Positions 9,334-21,652 of a DNA stretch of 64,000 bases are shown one piece after another. Each line of letters begins with the position of its first letter. Within the stretch, counting starts at the first letter, position 1. Below the pieces are notes generated by a model, which saw nothing but the letters and a program-made list of their open reading frames with translations, had not been told where the DNA came from and ran no database searches. The stretch covers positions 137,367,270 to 137,431,269 of the forward strand of contig CAKMRJ010005523.1 in NCBI GenBank assembly GCA_928212115.1. Direction: 5' to 3'. Position numbers and translations under genes: made by a program. Source of the DNA: Lactuca virosa (Eukaryota; Streptophyta; Magnoliopsida; Asterales; Asteraceae).

Positions 9334-12300
9334 TTATATATTTTTCAATTTCACTTGTTTGAAAAAAAACTTCGATAGTTTTCCCTTCTTATTCTTCCCA
9401 GCAAAAACTATACCAAATGGCTTCAAACATATTTCACCATCCACATACTTCTTCATCTGAGCTTCACTCATTGCCTTGATTTTAGGAACAACAACTTCCT
9501 TTTCCATTGTAGCTGCCAACTCAACGTCTGTCATAGCAAGACAATCATAGTAATTGTCTATGAAAAGTTTTATATGACCTAGACACAATTTCAACACATC
9601 CTTTCTTGTGTTTTGGAGTTTAGAACCATCTATATCCTTGAGTATATATGCAACTTGAATCAAATCATTCAAGTTCATCAAAGGAAAACCAGCAATGGAA
9701 AATTCAAAAGGTACTTTGTTTGCCCTCACCACATGGTATCGAAAATTCTGAAGCATATTTTCGAACATCTCTCCTTTCGATATACCAAGTACCCGAACAA
9801 TCTTCACCAGTGACCAAACCTCTTCTTGTTCCTTCCCCAACCCTGCATGGAATCTCAGTTTCATGTGAGAAAAATCATCCTTATTCTCAAATCTGTTCAC
9901 AACCTTATATTGAGCAGTGAGAAACATCATCTCATTGATAGGAAAATAAGCTGATTCATATCAGAGTTCTTAATTGCATAAGTCTTTCTTGGCTTTTTCT
10001 CAAATTCATACATTTCGTTGTATGCAACTCTGGCTTCAATGTTTTCATAACTGTGCAATTTTGTTGGATCACCTTTGTTTATTGTAGGTGGATCACTTGC
10101 ACGAAGCATCAAAATACTCTGAATATGACACTGCTTCTCCATCTCTGCTTCAATTTCTGCCTTTCTTTCTTCTTTCGTCTTCTCAAGAAGAATTGTTTTA
10201 TCTTTGTCTGAAGTATTTGTGGTTTCCTTGGGTTTCAAACTACTTCCCTCTTTAACAGTTGATCCAATTACAATGCCTTTTGAGATTGGCCTTGTAGTAA
10301 CAACAGTTGATGTTACGGGTTCAAGTTGCGAAATTATTGGTTTTGAACTGGGAATGTGAGTTGTAAAAACTTTTCCAACTACTTTCACTTCTTCATTTGT
10401 AATACCGGATGCACCTTCTCCTTTACCAACATTCACCTTTTCTCCCCCTTGCACCCCTGTAATAACAGGTGGGGTATTCGTTGGTAAGATAGTGGCAAAC
10501 TGAGACAATGGAGCCAACATCTTTTGAATGGCAGCTTCGAAATAACGAAACTTCTGATCAATAAACTCAGGAGTAAAAATGGATGATGAACCGTGTTTCG
10601 AAACAATTCCCTTCATTTCTTCAAGCATAGAAGTAACTTTTTCAAAACTTGTAACAGCCGTAGTTGCTTTCTCATCAAACTTATGATCAAAGGATTGATG
10701 AGTTTTAACAAATATTGTAACAGTATCCGCGATAATATCAACTTTCTCAAGAAGAGAAGAGTATTTGGTATCCACCTCATAAAGCTCTTTGGATACATCA
10801 ACCTTTAGTTCTTCAATCTTGTACATCTTGGACAAAAAGAACATGGTGTTCCTTTGCAATCCTTTTCAAATCCTTGAGCTCATCATTAAACGTCGAAGAG
10901 GCAGACTTGACTCGCAACTCGTTAAATTTATCCATGGAATCAATCTTTTCGAAAAGAAGAGATTCAGATTCATTAATCAGCTTCTCCAATTTCTTGAACA
11001 ATCGAACTTCCTGAGCTTTAAGCATCACATCAATTACAATACTTGAGACGGGATTCTTACCCCCTGCATCTGCTTGGGATTGAAGTACTGAATTGAGCTT
11101 TTTGTTTAGAATCTTGAACTGCTTCCCGAACATCAACATATGATCTGGGATATCTTCTTCTTCGGGATCAAATTCCAAATCAGCAAATGAACCTCCAAAT
11201 CCTCCATCATCAGTATCATCATCGTTAAGAGGTTTAGGTGGGTCAGTGGGTTGGTATGAAAAGAGAGAAGTGATGGGATGATCAATGACCATATCAAAAG
11301 TAGGAGAATGAGTGGTTGGAGCAATAGAAGTGATTATTGGTGGTAAAGAAATATTGGTTTGAACAGTAACAGGTTCAAGAATTCCTTGAGAAATAACAAG
11401 GTGTTCATCATTCGAAACTCCTTCACCCATATTGACATTTACATTCGTATTAGATACGTGTGTAGAAATGCCTGAGGTTCGAACCTCCTCATAAAATGAT
11501 TCAGTTAACGAAATCTCGGGTGGTATGTCCGAAGTCTTCATAGGAATTGCCACTTGTGTGGATGCACCAAATATAATAGATATGTCTACTATCGAAGTTT
11601 CCACAGAACTACTTCCAATTCCTGTTATTTCAAAAGTTGACTTGGCAGGTGAGTTCTGTGGAGAGGAAGGATTACCAAGTGGAGAATCAGGAACAATTTC
11701 TTCATCTTCATCAACCTGAAGAATCAACTTTCGCTTCTTTGGCTTCTTGGTCTTGCTAGAGATATGCTTGGCAACATCCTCAGCCCTGCGCTTCTTTGAT
11801 GATGGTGATACAGGCATAGGAACTTCACAAAGAACAACACATTTTATTGTGACATGGGCTTCCGAATCATTGATGGTGAAAAACTAGATGACCTCTCAGG
11901 AGATGTTTTGGGTCTATAAGACATCTTTTTGATACGCTTTAAGACACCAGACTTTGTGGGAATTAGCTGCTTGGTAGAATCAAGTTAGGTAGTTTCCTGA
12001 GATTTCTCAGACTTCTTCGAAACTTTCACCACCTCTGCAGGCTGTTTCTTTGGTGACTTAGAAATAGTTGTGTCTTTATCAGTTTTCTCAGGAGTTGAGA
12101 CAGTCTTTGACTTCCGAGATTTCTTCGAAGAGCCTTCATCAGGTTTTGACAGCAAAATACCAAGTCCATTATTTGTGTTGATAGAAAGTAGAAAAGCCTC
12201 CAATACAGGATTCGAAGGATCAACCTTCTTTAGCATCCCATCAGGAATTCTAGCAACTGTTGGAAAAAGATTGACATCATCTTCAATTGCCCTGGGATAA

Positions 12301-13024
12301 TGATACTTCAAGAATTCAGCTTTAGGTTCATCAGCCGACACCAAAATACCTTCCTTCTCATAGACAAATTGGAGAATGAGACTCCAATACCTTGCACATG
12401 AAATCCCATCAACCACATTCGTATTTTAATACTTTTCAAGAATTCTTTCCATAGCCGAGTTGCATAGTCGACAGGTAAATCATAGTAAATACTAGCAACC
12501 ATGACATACATCTCCATACGCCCTTTGTCTAAACCAATGCTTCGACCAGTAAGACATCGAAGGTAAATCCCAAACAGAAAATTCCACATACTTGGAAGAG
12601 ACGATTTCTTGAAATCACTAATCTTTATGAGAGTAGGTTGATAACCCATCTCATTGAACATGTGTAACACTTGTTCATTTGAGACTTTGTAGAATGGTGG
12701 ACAATTAGGGATTTGAAGAATTTTAGCAAACAACTTCTTGGTTAGACAAAACTTCTTCTCATTGAGTAAATTGAAAGTCACAATATCCATCGTCTTGCTG
12801 TAGGATGCAGTAGAACCCGCCATGGATAACCAGGACATTGGTATAGCAAATGCACTAAACATGGAAGTCGATAGAACAAAATGTTGTAAAGCCACAATTA
12901 GCATCTTGAGTTCTTCAGGGTAGACAGAAAGATCACCGTCAACTTGGTAATTTGTACTTTGAATCTTCATGAGAGGTTGTTGAGATGATGCATCGTCAGT
13001 GGTGTTGGATTGAAGAGCAGCCAT
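9334..13024 (-). pseudogene. ORF3 ('envelope-like' position) of element A, broken
   Basis: Five overlapping reading-frame pieces (13024-12308, 12416-11985, 11817-10813, 10859-9927, 9930-9334) together span about 1,230 codons. The first piece starts ATGGC and holds an alpha-helical globular domain with an HMFNEMGYQPTL motif, aligned with EMFYQMGYKENL in B. Then come a Lys/Ser-rich basic linker, a Pro/Ser/Thr-rich acidic region, a coiled coil (about 11140-10560), a KE-rich stretch and a C-terminal domain with VWSLVKIVRVLG. At the C-terminus the alignment with B continues (TDVELAATMEKEVVVPK against MDVDIATVLRQKPSVVPK). I see no N-terminal signal peptide and no convincing transmembrane span. Its own upstream TATA box is described separately. 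Function unknown. Confidence 0.7.
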
Positions 13025-14836
13025 GATTAGGCTTTTCTTTGAGAATCAAGAAAGGAAGAAAGCACAAATCATTTGGAGATTTTGTATAACACGTAAACTT
13101 GGAATGCTGATCCAGTTGCCCTTTATATATGTATCCCCTTTTGAATTTCAAACGGTTATAATAAAAGATCGTGACACGTGGCCCTTGAAAATTGCACCAG
13201 TTACCATCATAGACTCCATGTCAGAAAAAGTATAAGACACGATCTCCGAGAACTAAGCACAGTAACCAAACCGTCATATCAATAGTCGCTTCGTGAGTAC
13301 AAGTGGATAAGGACAAAAACCTTCGAAATTGAGGTTGGGCTCTTTCATTTTAGGGTTTGAAAACGAAGTCATATGCCAGACTTGTCGAAATCATCAGCCT
13401 GAGTTGGTAATACTCAGAACCTCAAGGATTTTGTGAGTGCAGTGTGTCAAAGAAAAAGAGAAGAAGCAAGAAAATAAAATTTTGGTTCTGTGATGTCGAA
13501 AAAAAAATTATTTCGACAAAAAGGCAGATAAATCCCGGGCAAAGATTACTTCGCTATTCATCAAGAGAGATGACTAGCAGCTTGTGTGTGTTCCCGTGAA
13601 TTACAATCGAATACTTGTAGATAAGTATCAAAGGGCCTCTTTTTGATAAGCTTCTTGGGTGGTTTGTGATTTCGTTACATATCATCACTTAACATAAATG
13701 TGAGTAATTGTAACAGAAATTACTTGTATGACCAGTGTAGTCAGTGAAAAGTATGCTTTGGATGAAATATATGAAGTGACATCGAATTTCAAATGAAACT
13801 CACCCGGAAATCATATTCAAGAAAAAATGTTAGCTGGATCCTGTTGGGTAACAAACATCGTGGGATTCAACTATTTGATCAAGACCACTCAAAAGAATTG
13901 AATATGATTTGGAGTTTCGAAAGTTGGTATGGAAACAAATTTTTCGTTAAATCCGGAACAAAGTTCCCCGTCAATTCCTTAAGTGAGTTGGACATTTTGG
14001 GTTTCACTTTCATCACGGTCTCATGATGTTTGATCATTAACACAGAAGTTTGATATGTCTAAATCCTGATTGGTTTAACCAGAGATCTCTTGGACATATG
14101 TCATTGTGTGTGAAAGTGTAAGAACGTTTTGATGAAAAAGATTGGTTAAATAATTTCAAAGGTACCACTGCTTTTTGATGGACTCAACAGATTACTATAA
14201 ACTCGTTTGAGTAGAGTATGGTAGCTCATGGACTAATGTGAATATAGCCTGATTGGGAAGAAATTTTCGTGATGAAAATTTCATTAAGGCTTCAACACAC
14301 ATTGAGTCGAAAGAGGCTTGGGTCGACATGCTGCAACATGCTTCTAGGGACAACCTAACTAGTACATAAGATGTCGAAAATGTACCTTCCCTTGAAACAA
14401 CAAGCAAGTTACCGCATAAAATTTGTTCATCCTCTGTTTCATGTTCCAAGCTTTTCTACAAAACAAATCAAACAAAAAGAAAATATTTTTGGATTTTTGT
14501 TTTTATGAACAATAACAAAAATAAGAAAATCTTTTTGGAATTTTTCAAAAACAAAATAAAACAAAAATATTTTTGGTGTTTTTGATTTTTCGAAAAGAAA
14601 AACAACTTAGCAACCTAAGAACAATTTTGTACCAAACTATCGAAATTTTTTTTGTGTGAAATTAACAAAATTTTGACAAACTATAGAAAATTTATCAATA
14701 AAGCAAATTTCACTTAATGTCGAAAGCGAAGCATGTCGAAGCGCTGAATGTGAACAGTAACCAGTGAACACTTAACGAGATTCTTTTGAAGATCATTCAG
14801 CACCTCTGATCCGACATTCTTGCAATTAGAATTCCT
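13025..14836 (-). other. Non-coding region between pol and ORF3 of element A
   Basis: No ORF with recognisable domains. It contains A-rich motifs of the form AAAAATCCAAAAATATT (minus strand, near 14475-14580, at least two variants). A block shared with B and G lies at about 13950-14055: 'ccgtcaatt', then 'ttttgggtttcact', then 'gatcattaacacaga' on the plus strand. The region corresponds to the conserved non-coding stretch described for Sireviruses between pol and the 3' LTR. Confidence 0.6.
13122..13180 (-). promoter_or_regulatory. Putative internal promoter of ORF3-A (TATA box and G-box)
   Basis: Minus-strand TATATAAA (13129-13122) lies 98 bp upstream of the ORF3 ATG, and a CACGTG G-box within GACACGTGGC (CACGTG at 13175-13180) lies about 46 bp further upstream. 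Element B has the same TATA motif 96 bp before its ORF3 ATG. A CAAAATCTC word occurs in both presumed leaders, and both starts read ATGGC. Spacing and context are those of a plant RNA polymerase II promoter. Activity is inferred. Confidence 0.5.
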
Positions 14837-16716
14837 TCATTCTTTCGAAATTGTTCCAAGGATTGTATTTCCATCTATCATTCCAAGTCCCTCCAAAATT
14901 CTCACAAATGATTTTTCATCTAAAGGTTTTGTGAAAATAGCCAATTGATCAGTTGTTTTCACAAAGTGAACTTCAATGTTTCCATCTTCCACATGATCTT
15001 TTTATAAAATGATATCGAAGAGCAATATGCTTGGTTTTCGAATGTTGCACAGGGTTGTGACAAATGCGTATGCACTTTGTGAATCACAATACAACAGAAT
15101 TTTCTTCATCTTCATTGCATAATCACGCAGTTGACTTTGAATCCATATGATTTGTGAAGTGCAAGCTGCAGCAGCAACATATTCAGCTTCTACTGTGGAA
15201 ATCAAAACACATGTTTGCTTTTTCGACTGCCAGTTACTAACTTCCCATCCAGAAGTTGACATCCCCCACTTGTGCTTTTTCTATCAAGATTACAACCTCC
15301 TAAATCAGCATCTGAAAAAGCTTGTATGAAGAATCCAGTTTTCGAAGGATACCACAATCCTAACGAAATTGAGCCTTTGAGATATTGAAAAATATTCTTG
15401 ACTGCAGTGAGATGTGGTTCTCGAGGATTTGACTGATACCTAGCACAATTACAAACATAAAACATAATATCAGGTCGACTTGCAGTGAGGTAAAGTAACG
15501 AACCTATCATGCTTCTTTATAATGTTAAATCAACCGCAGGTTTATCTAACGAAGGTGTGAGCCTTGTTCCAGTCGCCATTGGTACTCGTAATTTCGTACT
15601 ATTCGTCAATCCAATTTTTTCAAGCAGATTCTTGGTATATTTTTCTTGATTGATAAAAATTCCTTCTCTGTTTTGACGAATATTTAAACCAAGAAAATTG
15701 TTGATTTTTCCCATCATACTCATCTCAAATTTGCTTTTCATCAGATTTTCGAATTCATTAGACAAAGCAGGGTCAGTAGAGCCAAAAATAATATCATCAA
15801 CATAAATTTGAACAAGCATTAGATGATCCCCAACTTTCTTTCGAAAGAGAGTGGGATCAACTGATCCTTGTTTAAATTTCGATTGTTTTAAGAAAGAAGT
15901 TAAAGTTCCATACCATGCTCTCGGTGCTTGTTGTAACCCATAAACAGCTTTATCTAAAATATAGAAATGATTAGGATATTCTTCATTTACACAACCTGGA
16001 GGTTGTTCCACATACACTGTCTCTTCGAGTTCTCAATTCAAAAATGCACACTTCACATCCATTTGATAAACATCAAAATCTTTATGAGCTGCATAGGCCA
16101 AAAATATTCGAACTGCCTCGAGTCTAGCGACAGGGGCGAAGGTTTCTTCATAGTCTATTCCTTCTTGTTGTGAATAACCTTTTACTACAAGCCTAGCTTT
16201 ATTTCGAACAATATTACCATCTTTGTCTGTTTTATTTTTGAAAATCCATTTTAACCCAACTATCGAAACCTCTTTTGGCTTAGGATTTAATCTCCAAACC
16301 TTGTTTCTTTCGAATTCCGCCAATTCAGATTGCATTGCAACAACCCAATCTAAGTGTTCCATTGCAATCTTAACTGTTTTTGGTTCAATTTTCGAAATAA
16401 AAACGTTAAACATGCAAAATTCCTGATGAACATTAAGTACCTCATTCTTTGCACGAAGTTGAGCTCTCGTTAACACACGATGTTGTGGATTTCCAAGAAC
16501 TTGTTCCTTTGGATGATTTCTTGTCCATTTATCTAATGGTGGATATGCTGGATTAAAATCCAATTGTGCATCTTCGAACATTTCATCATTTTCAGATCCT
16601 GCAACAGAAACATTGTCATTTGAATCATGAAAATTTTCATTATGATCACTATTCGACATAATTGAATCATTTTGCTCCCCCTCAATAGGATGCTCCCCCT
16701 CAACATCATTATCCAA
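14837..16716 (-). pseudogene. Element A pol: reverse transcriptase and RNase H
   Basis: Copia-type RT with the WKW-like start (VGLKWIFKNKTDKDG), KARLVVKGYSQ, the MDVKCAFLN segment and the catalytic YVDDIIFG box, followed by RNase H with SDADLGG, AEYVAAA and YCDSQSA. The frame runs 16716 to about 15200 with stops near 16030 and 15515, then shifts (15262 frame). Pol appears to end at the TGA at 14837-14839, after an LEGLGMIDG-like C-terminus. Enzyme role: synthesis of element cDNA in virus-like particles. Confidence 0.88.
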
Positions 16717-16788
16717 TCTCCTATACCCCCCCCCTCGAAAGAATGCTCCCCCTCAACCTGAGTTGTCGAATGCAAGTGCTCCCCCTCC
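16672..16788 (-). repeat. Repeated PPT-like purine tracts in the integrase-RT spacer of A
   Basis: Minus strand carries GGGGGAGCA or close variants five times within about 115 bp, near 16675, 16692, 16722, 16744 and 16778. Several encode VEGEH repeats in the spacer between integrase and RT. They resemble the 3' PPT core GGGGGAGAT. Element B has four such tracts in the same spacer. Confidence 0.7.
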
Positions 16789-16957
16789 ACTTGATCATTT
16801 AGCATGCTTTCGCCAATTCTTGGAGAATTCGATGTTGAATTCAAGTCTGAAGCATCTTGGGTCAATGTCGAATTGTCAGAATGCTTTGAAACTTCAGGTA
16901 TGCGATTATCAGTTGCATTAACTTCAGCATCAGCAGCCATATCTGGAGTACCAAAGA

Positions 16958-18358
16958 TTAAATCATAATCAAAATCTGTCGAATTTGAAATTTCAGACTC
17001 AACATTTGATTCATTAATAATTGGTTTGTGATCAAAACATTTTTGACTTGTTTAACATAATAATCATCAAAGGTTAGATTAAATGTTTCTTCCACTTTGC
17101 GTGTTCGTTTATTCAAAACTCGATATGCAACCGAATTATGAGAATATCCCAAGAAAATTCCTTCGTCAGCTTTGGACTGGAATTTCGAAAGATTATCCTT
17201 GAGATTCATGATAAAACACCTGCAACCAAAAACATGAAAGAATTTGACATTAGGTTTTCGGTTATTAAGAATTTCATAAGGAGTAATGTTAAAACGACGA
17301 TGAATAAACGATCTGTTTTGAGTAAAACATGTAGTGGAAACAGCTTCAGCCCAAAGATATTGAGGAAGATTCGCATATGTAAGCATTGTTCGTGCTGCTT
17401 CACAAAGAGAACGATTTCTTCTCTCAACCACACCATTCTGCTGAGGTGTATATGGTGAAGAGAAATTATGTGATATCCCTTGATCAACTAAAAACGAATC
17501 AAGAAAGTTATTCTTAAATTCAGAACCATTGTCGCTTTTGATTTTTCGAACTTTCTTCTTTAAACTGATCTCTATTTTCTTGATAAAGTCGATCATTACT
17601 TGAGCAACCTCAGATTTTAACCTGAGAAAATAAACCCAAGTAAACCGTGAAAAATCATCAACAATAACTAAAATGTACCGTTTCTTGTTGAGTGTCTCAA
17701 CAGTCGATGGTCCACATAAGTCAATGTGAAGTAATTCCAACGGTTCAACAATCTTTGAATCAATAACCACAGGATGACCTTTGCGATGTTGTTTTCCTTG
17801 TTCGCAAGCTTTACATAAAGTATCATTATCAAATTTTAACACAGGCAAACCGCAGACAAGATCATCAACCACCAATTTGTTGATATTTCGAAAATTCAAG
17901 TGAGATAGTCTTCTATGCCAAAGCCATCTAAGATCAGATGAAGCTTTCGAGAGTAAACACACTGAGGGTTTTCCAACGATTGATTTGATATCAAGAGTAA
18001 ACATGTCCCCATGTCGTTTGGATTTGAGCAAAACTTCTTTAGTGTTCACATTAGAAATGATGCTTCCTGCTTCGTTGAACACCACTTGATTGCCAGTGCC
18101 CACAACAAGTTGTGAAACACTTATCACGTTATGTTGAAGACCTTCGACATATGCAACTCTCTTAACAGTAAATTTCCCATTCGTGACTTTGCCATATCCT
18201 TTCACCTGACATTTGTGATTATTTCCGAATTTAACTACTCCTGCATTCTCCAAACTTCGATAATCATGCAAATTCTCCTTCTTTCCAGTCATGTGATGAG
18301 AGCAACCACTATCAATGTACCATTTATCATCATATTGCTCGTCACACAAAACCTGCAA
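16958..18358 (-). pseudogene. Element A pol: protease and integrase
   Basis: Opens with the aspartic protease active site WYIDSGCSHHMTG, then the pre-integrase HHCC region (HRRLSHLNF...LCKACEQGK). The integrase core follows, with HIDLCGPS, VDDFSRFTW, SDNGSEF and PQQNGVVERRN, covering the D,D-35-E positions. A GCRCFIMN...FLGYS C-terminal segment ends it. This 466-codon stretch is uninterrupted. Flanking frames differ (gag upstream in another frame, RT downstream after the 16533-16940 spacer), so frameshifts separate it from both. Integrase would insert cDNA into new sites. Confidence 0.9.
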
Positions 18359-18474
18359 TTAATGAAAGAATTTAGGTACCCAAGGCTGTTTGGGTCATTG
18401 GTTATTAGTTTTGAAAACTTTGTGAAATGAAGAACCTAAAACCCAATCAAAAACTTTTGATTTGAAAGTATCAA

Positions 18475-20814
18475 TTAAGTCGACATCATTAGGTAAAGGA
18501 GCAGAAATATAAGTTTTCGAAGGTTTAGATTGTCACTGACATTCACCTTTTTGTTCTCAGTTTGTTTCTCAACATATCGATCTTTCGAAACTGATTTCCA
18601 TGTTTTCGCAGGAATATTTGAGTCTTTGGAAGATGAACTTCCGTTTGAAGAATCATTCAAATATTTCTCATAAGCTTCTCGAATTTGTTGTTGGGAAAAA
18701 TTGTGAGATTGAAACATCTTTCCTTTTCCTTCAAGCCAATGGTCGATATTCTTCACATTTGATGAACCCTTTGTGTATGAAACTTTTGAATTCTACTTCC
18801 CAGAAGGATTTGGAAAATTTGGTTTTTGTGGAGTGAAATCAATATTTGATTTAGGATGAAATTTTCCAAATTGTCGATTTTTAACACTGTTTTCGACATT
18901 TGTTTTATGAGAAAATCGATTTTGAAAATTCTTTGATTGAGTTGGTGGAGGATTGTGTTTTAAATTTTGATTTTGAGAAAATCTTTGTTGTGAATGAGGA
19001 GAAAACCTATTTGTGAAATTTTGGTTTTGAAATTTATGTGATGAATGATTGAAATTTTTCGAAAATGATGTAGTGGTTTGAGTTTTATCTTTCGAAAATT
19101 TAGTTTGTGAAATTGACTCAGACAATGATTGATTCATTTGGACGGGATTTTTCTGATTGCCTGAATTTAACGAAGACTTTGTTGTAATAGATTTGAACTC
19201 TGTCTTTTCAGATGTTTTCTTTGTCAATCCGTTTTGTTTCTTGCGAGACTCAACAGTTTGCCAAAAAAATTTCTTTCGTGCTTGTCTTTTTGAAATTTCA
19301 TTATCTTTCGAAAATTTGTCAATTTGATCTTTAAATTCTTTTGAGTTGATTTTGACAACTTGTTCAGTTTGCTCCTCAATTTGTTTTGGAATTTCGTTTG
19401 AAACTTTTTGTTTTTCAATCCATTTTCGTTGAGGTTTTTGTCTTTGAAAAGTGTATGTATTCTTTGTGAGATTATTTTCGATAATACTTTGATTTGCAAA
19501 AAATCCTTCATCAGGTGTTTGTTTGTTATCTTCTTCAACCAATTTGTTAAATTCTGGTTTAATGTTTTCAACCTTTTCTTTTGTCACAAACACTTGGTTT
19601 GGAAACACAACATCATCTGAGCATTTGAAGTTCAGATACACCACTTGATTCATTTCGAGATAATGAGCACCCTTTTCAGTCAGTACTTTGTCGAATTTTT
19701 CAGTGTCACCATACACCTGATTAACAACAATTCGTGGAATTGCTGTTTCTTTCGAATCTTTACTTGTTGGTGGTGGTTTTGTCGAAACTTCATCACCAGG
19801 TTCATCATCACTGCTGTCAGCTTGACTATCTCTGACACTCACATGATCGAAATCAAAAACTTTCGAAGTTGAGGGTTTGTCAGTGTCAATCTTAACCAAC
19901 GAATCATTACACTTTTCTTTTCCTTTAGACTTAGAGGCAACATTAACGATAGACAACTGAGAACAATCAACATCTTCAAAATCACTAATTTCGCTAATAT
20001 TATCAAAATTATCTTCAATATCAGCAAAATTAGATTGAGAATCAGATGTCGAATTCTCAGTTCTTTTCAAAATTTTAATTTGTTCAGTTTTGGTCAAGGT
20101 ATCATTTACAATATCAACTAATTCATCTGCATCAAGATATTCGTCAATTTTCACAATTCCATAAGCATATCTATCATCAGGAATTTTATCAAATTATGCA
20201 ATTGTTTTCTCACAATCATAAGAAATGTTATCAACCTTCTCTCTTTCGTAAGATAGAAAAGGTAATAACTTCCTATGTTGTTCCTTGCTTATATCAGATG
20301 AATGATGCAAAGCAGTTAATTTTGCGTAAAGTCTTTTAGCAGAATTGCAATATATGTTTCTTTGAGCTAACAACAACTTTACTTCACTACTCAATGAATC
20401 CCTATCACACATTATATTTGTAATCTGTAACTCTATACTTTCTACTTTTATTTTCTTGAAATCTAACTGCTTCTGAACCTCTAGTAACTGAGAAGTTGAT
20501 TTCTTAGCTTCGTTACTAGCAGAGATAACCAAAGTATCGAAATAAGCAACAGTATCATCAAAAGCAATTAATTCAGAATCATATGCACTTAAAGGAATAT
20601 TAAAGGATTGAATAATAGAATGTACCTTTGTTGTCTTGGGTGATTTATCTCCTCCTTTGGTCATAAAACAACGACCAGTCACCTCTTCATCACATTCTTC
20701 TTCAAACTTGGCATACATCGACCCATGTGTAGGATTACGCATTTCCTCGTCATCAGAACCTGAGGACCAGATTTGGTATGTTCCTTCATCATCATCCTCA
20801 CCTTTTGCCACCAA
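18475..20814 (-). pseudogene. Element A gag, C-terminal coiled-coil and basic region
   Basis: One frame runs 20814 to 18793 with a stop at about 20194, and continues at 18756-18475. The N-terminal part has heptad-like helices (STSQLLEVQKQLDFKKIKVES); next is an acidic Ser/Asp-rich segment; the C-terminal part is rich in Phe, Ser, Asn, Gln and Lys. A gag extension of this length with coiled coils is typical of Sireviruses. TTCGAA-type words are frequent in this DNA. Confidence 0.75.
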
Positions 20815-21647
20815 AGAGATTCCTTTTGCTTTCCTGTCACTTCCTCCAAGCGTTCAACATAATACGCTTCGTCTTTCACTTTATTCTTTTTGCATCCTTC
20901 TTTCGAAGCATACAATCACTAGACATATGATTTACATCATTACAATAGTGACAATAAATTCCAGAGTCTCCTTTCAGTTTTCTCTCAACTTTCTGCTCTT
21001 CCTCTTTAACATCACTTTTCTTTTTTCTCTTCTCCTCCTGCTTTTGCCACGAATTTTCCTTTTCCCTCACCAATTTTCGACTTTGAATTAAAAGGTTTCT
21101 TGAGAAACTTCTTTACCCTATTGTTCGAGTAAAATGCAACAGCTTCATCGTCTGAATTCACCAAAAACCCTTCACTATCAGAATCTTCCTTTTCGACTAA
21201 CTCTTTCTCATTAACTTTCGGCATCAAAGCTAATGGTCCTCCAAGACTCATTTTCGATTCCTCAACAATTTCATTTACTTCTCCTTCATGAGTTTTTAGC
21301 ATATTGTACAAGTCATTAAGCATCGAAGTATCAAAACTCTGCTGAGTTTTCACCATTAATGTCACATTCCTCCATTCTTTGCGTAAGCCCATGATGAATG
21401 TCAGATTAAACTCTATGGTTGTTCGAGTTATTCCATGGCGATTACATTTGTAGATTAATTCGTTCAAACGATCATAATAATCTTCTATTGATTCACCATC
21501 CTTCTGTTTGAAATCTTTCAATTCAATCAAACAATGTTTTATAGAATTGATCTTAGTCTTTTCGCTTCCTTGAAACTTTTCTTGAGATTGTTCCAGATGT
21601 CTTTTGCAGTTGTACAACTTCTGATATAGTTGTACACAACAGGAGGC
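20815..21647 (-). pseudogene. Element A gag, middle part with CCHC zinc knuckle
   Basis: 21617-21012 encodes the UBN2/gag-like capsid region (IKHCLIELKDFKQKDGESIEDYYDRLNELIY split over repeats of this family). Around 20950-20910 an intact CX2CX4HX4C knuckle (CHYCNDVNHMSSDC) follows in a shifted frame. Element C interrupts the gene at 21648-21652. The N-terminal part lies at 29615-29896. Confidence 0.82.
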
Positions 21648-21652
21648 AAAGC

